Assembly: GCA_021847435.1 (NCBI GenBank)
Contig: JAJZRC010000007.1
Coordinates: forward strand, 1 to 32,223
Length of the DNA stretch: 32,223 nucleotides
Source of the DNA: a bacterium
GTDB lineage: Bacteria; Patescibacteriota; Doudnabacteria; UBA920
Reading direction: 5' to 3'
Shown: positions 1-8,446 of the stretch, in pieces
Numbering within the stretch: position 1 is the first letter of the stretch
How the letters are laid out: every line of letters starts with the position of its first letter
Made by a program: the position numbers and the translations under genes
Notes under the pieces: model-generated
Told to the model about the DNA's origin: nothing
Seen by the model: the letters and a program-made list of their open reading frames with translations, nothing else
Database searches by the model: none

Positions 1-86
1 CGGGATTGTACAAATCCAATGAAGAAATAGAATTAATATTAAATTTTATATTTATACCTACCAAATCCATTTTTATTAAATTTATT
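1..86. other. AT-rich edge, no gene seen
   Basis: This stretch is AT-rich and downstream of the first minus-strand gene. I see no coding frame, no convincing terminator and no RNA structure in it. Confidence 0.5.
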
Positions 87-410
87 TTATTGATGGGCCA
101 AAAAATCGCCCGATTCAAAATGATAAAATTGAGCCAAAATAGCATCAATGTCCAATTTTTGATACAACTTTGAGTCGCCGAAATATTGGGCCGCATCCTT
201 AACACTGCTGACGATGTCGCTTTTGGCTACCTGGTTCCATGATTCAAAATTCCTAGACAAATCAACTCCTCGCTGCTCTAAATTCAACAGAGATTGAAAT
301 ACAACCTCAGCCAAACGTGTCAGTTCTTGGGGGGCCAATTTCAAAACCATTGCCGAATCTCCTGGAACTATCAACAATAAATTCTCAATGTCGTCTTTTT
401 CAATGTTCAT
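87..410 (-). CDS. Hypothetical 107-aa protein
   Basis: A small acidic, soluble-looking protein of 107 residues that I do not recognise. It has no signal peptide or membrane segment; leucine-rich stretches around residues 8-48 look helical. It starts 8 bases after the stop of the large VirB6-like gene and reads the same way, so it is probably the last gene of that transcript. No clear Shine-Dalgarno sequence sits at the usual distance; the nearest purine run (AGGGGG) is about 20 bases upstream, inside the previous gene. It could be a small cytoplasmic partner of the membrane protein, but only gene order supports this. Confidence 0.6.
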   Translation of the reverse strand: MNIEKDDIENLLLIVPGDSAMVLKLAPQELTRLAEVVFQSLLNLEQRGVDLSRNFESWNQVAKSDIVSSVKDAAQYFGDSKLYQKLDIDAILAQFYHFESGDFLAHQ

Positions 411-418
411 ATCAACTA

Positions 419-3400
419 TTATGAATTGCCCCCTGTAGGCGGTTTTCCGCCCGACTCTCGCAGGGCTTCTTTAATTGCTTCTTTCATGGCCGCTGCCAAA
501 GCTGCTGTTTGTTTATTACTCTTAGACTCTGACTCGGCTTTAGCCTCTGCCTCTTTATTGGCTGCTTTTTCTGCAGCTACTTTAGCAATTCTTCCCGCTT
601 GTTTGAATTCCAATGGTGGCTTACCCTTTATTTTTATCCCCCCTGCCTTAAACAAGCGGTCAGAAACACCTTTTGTATCGTTCATAAATCTACCAATAAC
701 CGCTGCAGTCGCAGCTTCATCTACCTCCATCATTTCTTCCAACCTTTTCATTGAAGTTTCGTCTATATCTAACTCACCAGTTTCTCTAAAATTATCTTGT
801 ATATATTTTAATCTGTCTGAATCTAAAGTACCGGCAACAAGCATGTTGGCAGTGCGCTCCTGCATAAAACCAGTATTTTCAACGAAAGCTTTTGCAACCT
901 TTTGATAAATCTTGCCGCTAAAATCTTTTCCGTCTGAACTCATCAGAGCATGCCATGCAATTTTAGCCTGGGTACGGGAATCTCTCTTAGCAATTTCTGC
1001 TGCTGCCATTCTTTCATCGCCCTTACTCACCCATTCGCCCTTATCATTTTTTGATAGCTCATAGAACTCAAAGTGGCCTGTTTTTTCATTAAACCGCATA
1101 TCTGTCATATATTCCAAGTGGCCAGTATCCATACCTTCCTTTTCTCCTTCTTGGGTTATCACACGCATTGCGGCATGATCTTTTAAAGTTTCATGACCAT
1201 GGCTATCTGTCACCACCCCAAACATCGCCTTATACATTGCCCGCCTGGTATTGTGATTGTACTTCAAACCAGAACTTCTGATATTATTTCCATTCGCATC
1301 TTTCTTTATTTTTTTCTCTCCGTTTTCATCATAAATTACCTTTCCATTTGTATCAGTTTCATATTCCCAGTCAAAATCATCCTCCGAAACCCATCCGTTA
1401 TCGACCATTGTCTTAATCATTTTCCTACCTTCCTCAGTTTTATGTGCTTCCTGAACAATATCATCTATATACCCTTTGCTCATGGCAAGCTTTATTACCC
1501 CTCTCTTATAGGCCAAGTCCTCTTCGGAATCGCCCATCATAAAAATTTGGGCAGCGCGGCGCGCAACTTCTTCACGCGACAAATTTTGCAGCTTCTTTGC
1601 TTGTTCATCTTCCTCTTCTTTTTCATGCTGTAATACATGAGGATTTATTTTATAACTGCCTTTAAAAAAGGCTTTGGGGCTGGAAAATCTTTGCTCCGCC
1701 ACTTCAAGCCCCACGGACTCTGCTTTGGCCTGAGCTCTATGGGAGCGCTCTTCTGATTGTTTTTTCAAGCCCTTAACAAATGCGACCGGGTTTGTAACAG
1801 CAAAAGCAGCTGCCCTTCCAAAAGATACTTTTTCTTCGTGTCCACGTATCTTACTGGTTATTTCATTATGCTTCCTTGCGAGATACCCACCAAACAATTT
1901 TGCACCTCCTCCCGCAGCCGCAAACGGCGCGAAGATACCCTTTTGGGCCACGCTGGTTATGGCGCTGGCACCGTAGATCCCGGCCATATCCGCCACTTTT
2001 AGCGATGCGATCAAGAACACCAGCAGCAAAATATTGCTGGCCACTTTAAAAACAAAGGCAGCAATATTGCTTCCGCCCAAATCATTCACCAAATTGCCGC
2101 TGGTCACTTCCTGCAAAACAGGATTGGTCTTGTACGTGTTGGCGATTACCGCGGTAAGGTTTAAGAAAAATGCCATAATCGGGGTAAAGAACGCATATTT
2201 CAAAAAGTTGTCCCACCACTGTTTGCGCAAGGAACTTGTGGCCGGCAAGGCCCCCGCGGCATAAGCGGCCGGCGAAACCAAAAGCAGCAGCCATAACGCC
2301 ACCACCCTAATAACCAAAAATACGCCAATAGCGCAAAATACCGCAAAACTCCCTAATGCCAAAGCCAAAAAGAACAAAGGTTTTACTATGCCGGAGAACG
2401 AAGCGTCGCTGAACGGGTTGTTTAAATAAACGTCCCGGTAAGTATTCACCATTAAATCCTTGGCCAATGAACGGATCACCTCCACATTACTGGGCAAAAA
2501 TTGCGCTTGGATGGTATCTGCCAGGCCCAAAATTGCCTGGGCAATCACCAGGCTGAAGTTTACCAAAAGCGCGGCCAAAATCAGCTGAACAATCAAGTGC
2601 CTGAACTGATAGCTTTCCACCCGGAATAAAGTAGCCAGGGCAATAACAATCAGCGCGACAATAAAAAAGATGTTGCAAATATTCCTGATAACTTCCCAGC
2701 CGGGATAAATAACCGCGGCAAAAGTGTCGGTATAGACGCGGATGGACAACATAGCCTGGATTAACGGAGCAATCAAATAGAAAAATATTGCGTAAATAAG
2801 CTCCTGAATAAAGCCGATTAGCGTGCCGATAATTTGATTGATCAGGGCAGCAAGCGCTCCGCTGTTATTTTGTGTGTAAGTCTGCTGGCCCTCATTAGCT
2901 TCATTTCCAGTAATCTGCAAAATTTGTTCCGCCCGCGCGATCGTTTTATTATCGTTTCCAACAGCTTTTAGAAATATTCGATAATCTTTTTTGGTGGTTT
3001 GGTATGCGCAATTGAAACTAGAACTTCCTGAAGATACAGCTTTCCAACCAACCGCCTCGTCACCTTGGAAATCACAATAATACAATAATGCCTTGGCTTG
3101 AATATTATCTCCTCCGCCTGAATAATTAAAACTAAAGCTCGCGGTCACAAGCTCAGGATTAGCGGGAGAAATACCTTTGCTGTCCAATTTAAGAGTCAAT
3201 TTCGGTACGCCCGAACTCAAGGCCTCGCCAACAGTAACTTTTACCGGTTGCCCGACTAAACCGTAAGTCGAGTTTCCTTGGTCTGCTGTAAGAACACTTG
3301 AATATATTACACTGGGAGTTAAATTATACGTTCCTGCTGTAGGAAAAGCTGTAGACGTAATAATTTCCGTAGTGTTAAATACACCTCCTGCACCATCGGA

Positions 3401-3775
3401 AACTCCTTTGCTGAAAACGATTTTCCCATTCGATCCAAGTTGGAATGTTTTTCTGTCTTTAACGGGATCGAACGGAAACTGACTTGAGTTAAGACCTAAA
3501 TTATTATTTACTGTAATTGTAAATGTTACAGAATCTCCGATTTTAAAAGTGTTTGACGATACTTTAAGTTCAACGCTGTTTATATCACAATTGTAAAAAG
3601 TAGGGGTAAGCAAACTTCCCGTACTACATGCGGCGTGTGTAATATCCGGACCTGCAAAAAAACCACCAAACAATACAATACCGACTAATATTAACCAGTA
3701 TGAATTATAGATTAAGTGGTGATCGTTGGGCTTTTTGCTTAAAAAAAACAGATTTTGTTTTAGTTTCTCAAACAA
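419..3775 (-). CDS. Large polytopic membrane protein, VirB6/TrbL-like layout
   Basis: A 1118-residue protein. Residues 24-42 form a hydrophobic export signal or anchor, followed by a cysteine-containing extracytoplasmic beta-rich region (about 50-290, Ig-like in texture). Hydrophobic segments follow near 311-340, 366-384, 392-416, 465-500, 523-545 and 571-592. Beyond about residue 630 is a long charged, Ala/Glu/Lys-rich, probably cytoplasmic helical tail. A clustered membrane core with a long soluble tail resembles VirB6/TrbL channel proteins of type IV secretion systems; this rests on layout, not on a recognised motif. The start is a TTG, since no ATG occurs in the N-terminal region. A promoter with extended -10 lies about 50 bases upstream. 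It probably belongs with the exported proteins at 4738-7741, from which a regulator cassette separates it. Confidence 0.75.
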   Translation of the reverse strand: MFEKLKQNLFFLSKKPNDHHLIYNSYWLILVGIVLFGGFFAGPDITHAACSTGSLLTPTFYNCDINSVELKVSSNTFKIGDSVTFTITVNNNLGLNSSQFPFDPVKDRKTFQLGSNGKIVFSKGVSDGAGGVFNTTEIITSTAFPTAGTYNLTPSVIYSSVLTADQGNSTYGLVGQPVKVTVGEALSSGVPKLTLKLDSKGISPANPELVTASFSFNYSGGGDNIQAKALLYYCDFQGDEAVGWKAVSSGSSSFNCAYQTTKKDYRIFLKAVGNDNKTIARAEQILQITGNEANEGQQTYTQNNSGALAALINQIIGTLIGFIQELIYAIFFYLIAPLIQAMLSIRVYTDTFAAVIYPGWEVIRNICNIFFIVALIVIALATLFRVESYQFRHLIVQLILAALLVNFSLVIAQAILGLADTIQAQFLPSNVEVIRSLAKDLMVNTYRDVYLNNPFSDASFSGIVKPLFFLALALGSFAVFCAIGVFLVIRVVALWLLLLVSPAAYAAGALPATSSLRKQWWDNFLKYAFFTPIMAFFLNLTAVIANTYKTNPVLQEVTSGNLVNDLGGSNIAAFVFKVASNILLLVFLIASLKVADMAGIYGASAITSVAQKGIFAPFAAAGGGAKLFGGYLARKHNEITSKIRGHEEKVSFGRAAAFAVTNPVAFVKGLKKQSEERSHRAQAKAESVGLEVAEQRFSSPKAFFKGSYKINPHVLQHEKEEEDEQAKKLQNLSREEVARRAAQIFMMGDSEEDLAYKRGVIKLAMSKGYIDDIVQEAHKTEEGRKMIKTMVDNGWVSEDDFDWEYETDTNGKVIYDENGEKKIKKDANGNNIRSSGLKYNHNTRRAMYKAMFGVVTDSHGHETLKDHAAMRVITQEGEKEGMDTGHLEYMTDMRFNEKTGHFEFYELSKNDKGEWVSKGDERMAAAEIAKRDSRTQAKIAWHALMSSDGKDFSGKIYQKVAKAFVENTGFMQERTANMLVAGTLDSDRLKYIQDNFRETGELDIDETSMKRLEEMMEVDEAATAAVIGRFMNDTKGVSDRLFKAGGIKIKGKPPLEFKQAGRIAKVAAEKAANKEAEAKAESESKSNKQTAALAAAMKEAIKEALRESGGKPPTGGNS

Positions 3776-3824
3776 GGTAGCAAAGTTTAATAAACTCGCC
3801 GAATGACTGCCTAATTTCCTTAAA

Positions 3825-3833
3825 ATTATACCA
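3825..3833 (-). promoter_or_regulatory. Extended -10 promoter for the VirB6-like gene
   Basis: On the minus strand this reads TGGTATAAT, an extended -10 (TGn plus TATAAT). Transcription would start near 3818, giving a leader of about 43 bases before the TTG start. No good -35 was found, as is common for extended -10 promoters. Confidence 0.6.
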
Positions 3834-3994
3834 CAAATTTTTTAAAAACACAAAAATTTCAAAAACCGGTAATCGCGGCGGATTTTTACGGAAAACCAGC
3901 CGCTTTTTGGCAATTTTCAGGCTTAATTTTTAAAATTGCTGTTTATCCACACCCAACATCACTATTCTAAATTATATTTTCTCTAGCTGCTGCA

Positions 3995-4030
3995 TGTTGA
4001 CATAACACGCGGCCGCAAGTTATGTCAACA
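3995..4030. repeat. 36-bp palindromic operator/promoter-like repeat, copy 1
   Basis: A nearly perfect 36-bp palindrome. The 12-base arms TGTTGACATAAC and GTTATGTCAACA surround GCGGCCGC, itself a palindrome; only the two bases on each side of that core fail to pair. Each arm contains a TTGACA (-35-like) hexamer, one facing each way. Bases 4009-4030 recur exactly at 4647-4668, on the other side of the PaaX-like gene. It is either an operator-promoter bound by that regulator or the edge of a mobile cassette. Confidence 0.75.
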
Positions 4031-4064
4031 TTTCTATTATTTACGCGCGAGGAAGAAACAAACT

Positions 4065-4604
4065 TTATCTTAAATTAAACCGCTTTTTCAAATCTCTATC
4101 ATCATCTATTTCCTCGGCTTTCATAATCCTTATAAATCTGCTTAATCCTGTCTGGCGCAAATACGCCAGCGCTTCCTTGTTCAAGGGATAAGGGCTGATA
4201 TATACGCTGGCTTGAAACTTGACAAAATGGTTTGCCTGGAGCAGGCACCGAAATTGGTTTCTCCGCGGTTTTGCATTTTCGGGAATATCAAAAGTGATTA
4301 CCCTCCATTTCTCGTCCCACTTCTGCACCGCCGGCACTCTGGCTTTTGCCATTAAAATTTTTAGTTCGCCCTTTCTTGTCAATTTTAAAAACTTTTTGCC
4401 GTTTTTTTTGGCAATGCTTATCATGCCATTCTTTTTTAGATAATTTACGGAGTTTCTATAACTCACATAACTCATGCCAGAGGCCGCGTACATCCTTTTT
4501 CTCCATTCGTGTTTGGACGCAATAAACACGGACAACACCTCGCCTGCCGCACACAGCGCGTCAAGTAACGTGAAGCTGCTGGAATTTTTTTGAAAATATT
4601 TCAT
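4065..4604 (-). CDS. PaaX-like / Cas2-fold transcriptional regulator
   Basis: A 179-residue protein. The N-terminal half looks like a winged helix (about residues 10-85, with S-Y-R-N-S-V-N-Y-L-K-K-N-G-M in the recognition-helix region). The second half begins WDEKWRVITFDIPE and continues with the arrangement typical of PaaX C-terminal domains, which share the ferredoxin-like Cas2 fold. PaaX proteins are repressors; nuclease activity is not expected from the family name alone. The gene is bracketed by 22-base identical repeats (4009-4030, 4647-4668), the upstream one carrying its -35 box, which suggests autoregulation. It splits the secretion-like cluster and has its own promoter, so it may be a transposed regulatory cassette. 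Confidence 0.8.
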   Translation of the reverse strand: MKYFQKNSSSFTLLDALCAAGEVLSVFIASKHEWRKRMYAASGMSYVSYRNSVNYLKKNGMISIAKKNGKKFLKLTRKGELKILMAKARVPAVQKWDEKWRVITFDIPENAKPRRNQFRCLLQANHFVKFQASVYISPYPLNKEALAYLRQTGLSRFIRIMKAEEIDDDRDLKKRFNLR

Positions 4605-4636
4605 ATAACGAATACGATTAAGTTTTTCTCATTGTT

Positions 4637-4668
4637 AGTATAAAATGCGGCCGCAAGTTATGTCAACA
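4637..4668 (-). promoter_or_regulatory. Promoter of the PaaX-like gene within repeat copy 2
   Basis: On the minus strand TTGACA (4661-4666) and TATACT (4637-4642) are 18 bases apart, predicting a start near 4630, about 26 bases before the gene. The -35 lies in bases 4647-4668, an exact 22-base copy of half of the palindrome at 3995-4030. The other arm here is degenerate. Binding of a dimer to this repeat would block RNA polymerase directly. Confidence 0.7.
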
Positions 4669-4684
4669 CGATAAATTTGCCAAA

Positions 4685-4721
4685 ACAAAAGCCTGCCTTT
4701 GGCGGATCCAAAGACAGGCTT
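4685..4721 (-). terminator. Intrinsic terminator after the 624-aa exported protein
   Basis: On the minus strand a stem begins AAGCCTGTCTTTGG, has a short loop, and returns as CCAAAGGCAGGCTT, followed by a T-rich tract (positions 4690 down to 4682). It separates the 4738-6612 gene from the PaaX promoter. Confidence 0.8.
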
Positions 4722-4737
4722 AGTAAAAAACGCGGTT

Positions 4738-6612
4738 TTATTGCGCCGGACCGCGCGGCTGAATAGCTGCCAATCCGCCCCTGATTTGCAGCGGCGGCAG
4801 TTCGGTATAGGCTCCCAGCACCGCTGTGGCCGCGCGGTAATCGGAATTCTGCGCCATGGGCTGGTTCTGCAGCGCCACATTCATGGTAACTGCTGTCAGC
4901 GCCCGGCCGTTCTTATCAAATACCGTTAAAATATACGGGCCGGCTTTAATGGTCTGTATCGACGCGCTGCCGGACAACGGAAGTTTGTTGGGCGCCTGTT
5001 GGCCAGCCTTGTTTATAATCATTGTGGAAAATCCGTCCCCTGAAATAGTTACAAAATTCGCATTCTCTGCCAGCGGTGTTGAAGGAATAATGTCCCAATA
5101 AAAATCGTAACCGCCATTTACATTTTTGTAAGCTTGAAAGTCTATGCCTTTGGCCAAATTTTCCGAGGCGTTGCTGTATAAAGCTTCCGTACCCGCCTGG
5201 ACTGCGCCAGACACCACGCGCTGCTCATTTATCAGCGCCGCGCTCTTAGCACCGGACAACCCGCCGAAGATCAGGCTGGAGCCGATCTGCGAAGCAGCAT
5301 CCGCGATCAACTTCATAAATGATGGCAAATTATTGTCATTATACTGCTGCATGTCCACGCCAATGGCCTTGAACGCCTCATTAATGCCTTTATCTATCAT
5401 GCTGGCCGGCGAAACAATGCTCTCGCAAATAATGGAAGCAGCGCTGGAAGTGCCAATCATGGTCGGCAGCGCCTGTTCAGCCTGCAGGGCGGAATCGTAA
5501 TCGCTCTGGGCCTTTTGCAAATCGCTGTCTTTCACCGCCATGCCCAAGGATTTGGCCTGCTGCAAATTATTCAATAATTTTTGCCGGTCTTCCAGCCTCC
5601 GTTCCACTGAAGACCACTGCGCGTCCAAAGAACGCTGCTGTGCCAAGCTGCCAGCACAGGTCACCGGCGTCTTAAGGCCGCTGCTTTGCGACACAAGCGA
5701 CTGGGCATACGCCAAAGACTGCGCCCGGGCCTGGTCCACGCCGCCGACGTTGGCGTTATGGATGAAATACGGGTTGGAAATCGCGCTGCCCACATTGGCC
5801 ATTTTGGTATAGAACAGCGGATCATTCACATCCACTAGTTTTGGGTTAAAGCCCAAAGCGCCATCCGCGGCAATAAAAACGGAAGCCGGAACTTTAGAGC
5901 GCACCTGGGGGTTTTCCAAAATCGCCCTGGCCATAAGCTGCCCCTGAGCCTCTGGAAAATTCTGGCGGATAAATTGGTTGTCGTACATTAAGGTGGCCAC
6001 CGAATCCGTATACTGCATTACGTTGCGGATTTTATAGTTGCTAACCAGCTTGCTTACCAACGACTTGGCCATGGCCTTGCTGGTTTTAATCAAAATATTA
6101 AACACCAAAGTCTTCCAAAAACCTTGCTTGGCGTTGTTAAAACGCGCCTGCACGTTTTCAAGCTTAGTCTTGTATGCCTGAATCGCGGCTGTGACCTGGT
6201 TGGAAAAAGTCTGCTTTTGCGTCCATGTATAAGAATTCGGCGCGGGAATCGCTTCCAAAGAAATAAGAACCCCATTGGCACATGATATAAAAACCTGATA
6301 CAGGGTCATCTTGGCTCCCAGTTTGGCCACAAGCACGGCGTCACCGCCGATGAGCGACATGCCGCTAAAACCAAGCTGTGACGCGTTATCGGCGGCATCC
6401 CCTGCGTTAACTGCCGCCAAACAACCATTATAGGTCGTTTTTACCGGAGCGATTGCCGCGGAAAAAATGGCATTCTGCGCCGTGCTTCCGGCATCGTTAA
6501 TCGGCACCGGGTTCAAATTGCCCAGCTGCGCCAGAGCCGGCATTGGCAAAACCGCCAGCTCAACAAGCAGCAGCACTAAAGCAATATATTTTTTAAAACT
6601 ATTATTGGGCAT
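4738..6612 (-). CDS. Exported 624-aa protein of unknown function
   Basis: The protein starts with a classic Sec signal peptide (basic start, hydrophobic residues 9-22, A-L-A cleavage near residue 28). The mature part is mainly helical, with a probable coiled coil near residues 325-385 (rich in Q, L, K, D), a few cysteines (in N-G-C-L, S-C-A-N, T-C-A-G and I-I-C-E), and a C-terminal beta-rich, Ig-like region around 500-580. Its ATG overlaps the last 11 bases of the upstream membrane-protein gene in another frame, which points to translational coupling. I do not recognise the family. Its place between a single-pass membrane protein and a VirB6-like protein suggests an envelope-spanning assembly. 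Confidence 0.75.
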   Translation of the reverse strand: MPNNSFKKYIALVLLLVELAVLPMPALAQLGNLNPVPINDAGSTAQNAIFSAAIAPVKTTYNGCLAAVNAGDAADNASQLGFSGMSLIGGDAVLVAKLGAKMTLYQVFISCANGVLISLEAIPAPNSYTWTQKQTFSNQVTAAIQAYKTKLENVQARFNNAKQGFWKTLVFNILIKTSKAMAKSLVSKLVSNYKIRNVMQYTDSVATLMYDNQFIRQNFPEAQGQLMARAILENPQVRSKVPASVFIAADGALGFNPKLVDVNDPLFYTKMANVGSAISNPYFIHNANVGGVDQARAQSLAYAQSLVSQSSGLKTPVTCAGSLAQQRSLDAQWSSVERRLEDRQKLLNNLQQAKSLGMAVKDSDLQKAQSDYDSALQAEQALPTMIGTSSAASIICESIVSPASMIDKGINEAFKAIGVDMQQYNDNNLPSFMKLIADAASQIGSSLIFGGLSGAKSAALINEQRVVSGAVQAGTEALYSNASENLAKGIDFQAYKNVNGGYDFYWDIIPSTPLAENANFVTISGDGFSTMIINKAGQQAPNKLPLSGSASIQTIKAGPYILTVFDKNGRALTAVTMNVALQNQPMAQNSDYRAATAVLGAYTELPPLQIRGGLAAIQPRGPAQ

Positions 6613-7357
6613 TGTAAATTGACAGCTCGCTTAGGTTAAATTTTTGGGCCAGCGCCGCATTCTCGCTGTCGAGGTCCTGCTGGCTTTTTAAAAACTGCTG
6701 CAAATAATTTCCTACCAATTCCGGGTTGTCGTCCGCCTTGGTAAAATTTTGCAGCACGCCGATTGCCGCGTTATACTGGATGATTTTTAACTTGTGCGAT
6801 TTTTCAAAACTTTTCGGCGCCGCAAGCTGCTGCAGCTGGTCGCGGATGGCGGCAAGAGCCTGGGCCTGCCGGTCAATCCGCTGCTGGTCGCCGGAAGACA
6901 GCGCGGCTTCGAATTCCCCGTTCTCAATCGGGCCGGCTTCTATGCTCTGAGCAGCCGAAAGATATTTTTTCATTTCTTCCGGAGAATCCAAAATTGTCTT
7001 TACCTTAATGCCATCAAGCGACAGCTGCACTCCTTCGGTGCTCGCTCCCAAAACTTCTCCCATGCTCACCGGAACCACGCTGCCGTCTTCGTTAATAATT
7101 CCCACCGCATCTTCCGTGCTGGCTCCGGCAACCAACGGCTCCACCGGGGCCGCGTCTTCGTAAGCGTAATAGCGGGGGGCGCCGGCTGAATCCGCCTGTG
7201 TTGTTTCGGATTTATTCCAAGAAAACAGCTGCGGTTGTTTTATCCAAGCCGCGCCGAGCAGCAGCAAAATTGCAACAAAAATGGCAGAAAAATTTCCCCA
7301 CGTGATTCCGCTTTCCGGCGCCTGCTGATGAGTATTAAAAAAATTTTGGTTTTCCAT
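6602..7357 (-). CDS. Single-pass membrane protein, 251 aa
   Basis: A short cytoplasmic N-terminus (about 20 residues) precedes one membrane segment (residues 21-41). A Ser/Ala/Glu-rich linker leads into a helical extracytoplasmic region (about 120-251) with coiled-coil character. No catalytic motif is visible. It starts 21 bases after the stop of the 120-aa secreted protein and overlaps the start of the exported 624-aa protein by 11 bases, so the three are almost certainly one operon. The N-terminal M-E-N-Q resembles the starts of two other envelope proteins here. Function unknown. Confidence 0.75.
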   Translation of the reverse strand: MENQNFFNTHQQAPESGITWGNFSAIFVAILLLLGAAWIKQPQLFSWNKSETTQADSAGAPRYYAYEDAAPVEPLVAGASTEDAVGIINEDGSVVPVSMGEVLGASTEGVQLSLDGIKVKTILDSPEEMKKYLSAAQSIEAGPIENGEFEAALSSGDQQRIDRQAQALAAIRDQLQQLAAPKSFEKSHKLKIIQYNAAIGVLQNFTKADDNPELVGNYLQQFLKSQQDLDSENAALAQKFNLSELSIYNAQ

Positions 7358-7378
7358 ATTTTTTATTTCATTTTCAAA

Positions 7379-7741
7379 CTAAGGGGCAATGCTCGAACCT
7401 AGCATGTATAAAACCGGCGGACATAATCCTGCGGGAGCATCGCTCGCCTGCCCGAGCATGCTGTTCCCGACATGGTAGGGAGTGAATAAAAAATAATCAT
7501 ATATTGCCGTTGGAAGCCAGGTGTAAATTCCGATTGTACCGTTCGTCTTCATCACGGAAACCTGCAGGCCGCAAGTTAAAGTCGGAGTAAAAATATCAAA
7601 CAATCCCGGCAGAAATCTGCCTCCTACGGCAGCGGCAGCGGCTCTTTGCGGAACAAGCCATGGCATAACCAGCGCCATTGCGAGCGCCGCCAGCAAACCG
7701 GCTGCAAATTTTCTTTTTTTGATTTTTCTTTGGTTTTCCAT
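7379..7741 (-). CDS. Small secreted or membrane protein, 120 aa
   Basis: I place the start at the ATG at 7741 (M-E-N-Q-R-K), because the longer frame from 7795 needs a TTG and would put 18 residues before a normal signal peptide. The signal is basic (K-I-K-K-R-K), hydrophobic (A-G-L-L-A-A-L-A) and ends in an alanine run near residue 39. The mature part is about 80 residues, aromatic and proline-rich, with two cysteines (T-C-G-L and L-C-P-P) that may form a disulphide. It is the first gene of the minus-strand secretion-like operon. A pilin-like or structural role is a guess. Confidence 0.65.
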   Translation of the reverse strand: MENQRKIKKRKFAAGLLAALAMALVMPWLVPQRAAAAAVGGRFLPGLFDIFTPTLTCGLQVSVMKTNGTIGIYTWLPTAIYDYFLFTPYHVGNSMLGQASDAPAGLCPPVLYMLGSSIAP

Positions 7742-7863
7742 AAGCCCAAAAGCCTGCAACTCAACAAAAAACAAGCCTTTTGTAAAAAGGACCAAACTAA
7801 ATGCCTTCTATTTATTTGTGTTTTTCTTTTGGTTTCTTGCTATTTTCTTACTTCACTGTAAAT

Positions 7864-7892
7864 ATTATAGCACACTTGAAAAAATTTTGCAA
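7864..7892 (-). promoter_or_regulatory. Promoter of the secretion-like operon
   Basis: On the minus strand TTGCAA (7887-7892) and TATAAT (7864-7869) are 17 bases apart, and TGC before TATAAT makes it also an extended -10. The start would be near 7857, giving a leader of about 115 bases before the ATG at 7741. The region is shared with the divergent DUF192 gene. Confidence 0.7.
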
Positions 7893-7924
7893 TAGTGAAA
7901 ATATAAGGTAGGATTAAAGCACTT

Positions 7925-8422
7925 ATGAAAAATTTTTATAAATTCATTTTCGTTTTTATCATGCTGCTGGTTGCCGGCTCCTGCGGCAACAAGACCTCAT
8001 TCTCCCCCGCCAGTAAGGGCAGTGCCGGAAACTATTCCACTGTTTTAAAAATTAAAGATAAAATTTTAAACGTGGAAGTCGCCAGCAGTTCGCAGGCCAT
8101 GGCGCTGGGCTTGGGCGGCAGAAAAAGCATGAAGGAAAACGAAGGCATGCTGTTTGTATTCCGCGCTCCTGCCAAGCCGGACTTTTGGATGAAGGACATG
8201 CATTTTGACTTAGACCTTATTTGGGTCGCGAATAAAAAAATAGTTGGCATTGATGCCGGCGTTAAAGCGCCCGCCTCCGAATGCTTGGGGCCGGGAGCGG
8301 ACTGCGGACTGCGGCTCTACTCCCCCTTGCAGCCTGTAGACCAAGTACTGGAAGTGAATGCCGGCTGGGCGCAAAAAAACCTCGTCCATGCGGGTGACGG
8401 GGTCTATTTGCCCAACGAATGA
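7925..8422 (+). CDS. DUF192 family exported protein
   Basis: A 165-residue protein with a hydrophobic signal (residues 8-19) ending in A-G-S-C, so it may be a lipoprotein, although the lipobox is imperfect. The DUF192 signature is clear: E-G-M-L-F-V-F, then F-W-M-K-D-M, then D-L-I-W-V, and Y-S-P-L-Q-P-V-D-Q-V-L-E-V near the end. This is a small beta-barrel family of unknown biochemical role that is usually exported. A cysteine pair (S-E-C-L and A-D-C-G) could form a disulphide. A purine run AGGTAGGA lies upstream but rather far from the ATG (13 bases). It is convergent with rsmA, 24 bases away. Confidence 0.85.
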   Translation: MKNFYKFIFVFIMLLVAGSCGNKTSFSPASKGSAGNYSTVLKIKDKILNVEVASSSQAMALGLGGRKSMKENEGMLFVFRAPAKPDFWMKDMHFDLDLIWVANKKIVGIDAGVKAPASECLGPGADCGLRLYSPLQPVDQVLEVNAGWAQKNLVHAGDGVYLPNE

Positions 8423-8446
8423 CCGCACTTCTGAATCAGAAAAAAA

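Noticed and set aside
4065-4668. PaaX-like gene as an antitoxin or toxin module
   Set aside because: No paired small gene is adjacent; the C-terminal half fits PaaX better than any toxin family.
8423-8446. Terminator between the convergent DUF192 and rsmA genes
   Set aside because: Only a 5-bp TTCTG/CAGAA stem with a 3-base loop is visible; too weak to list.
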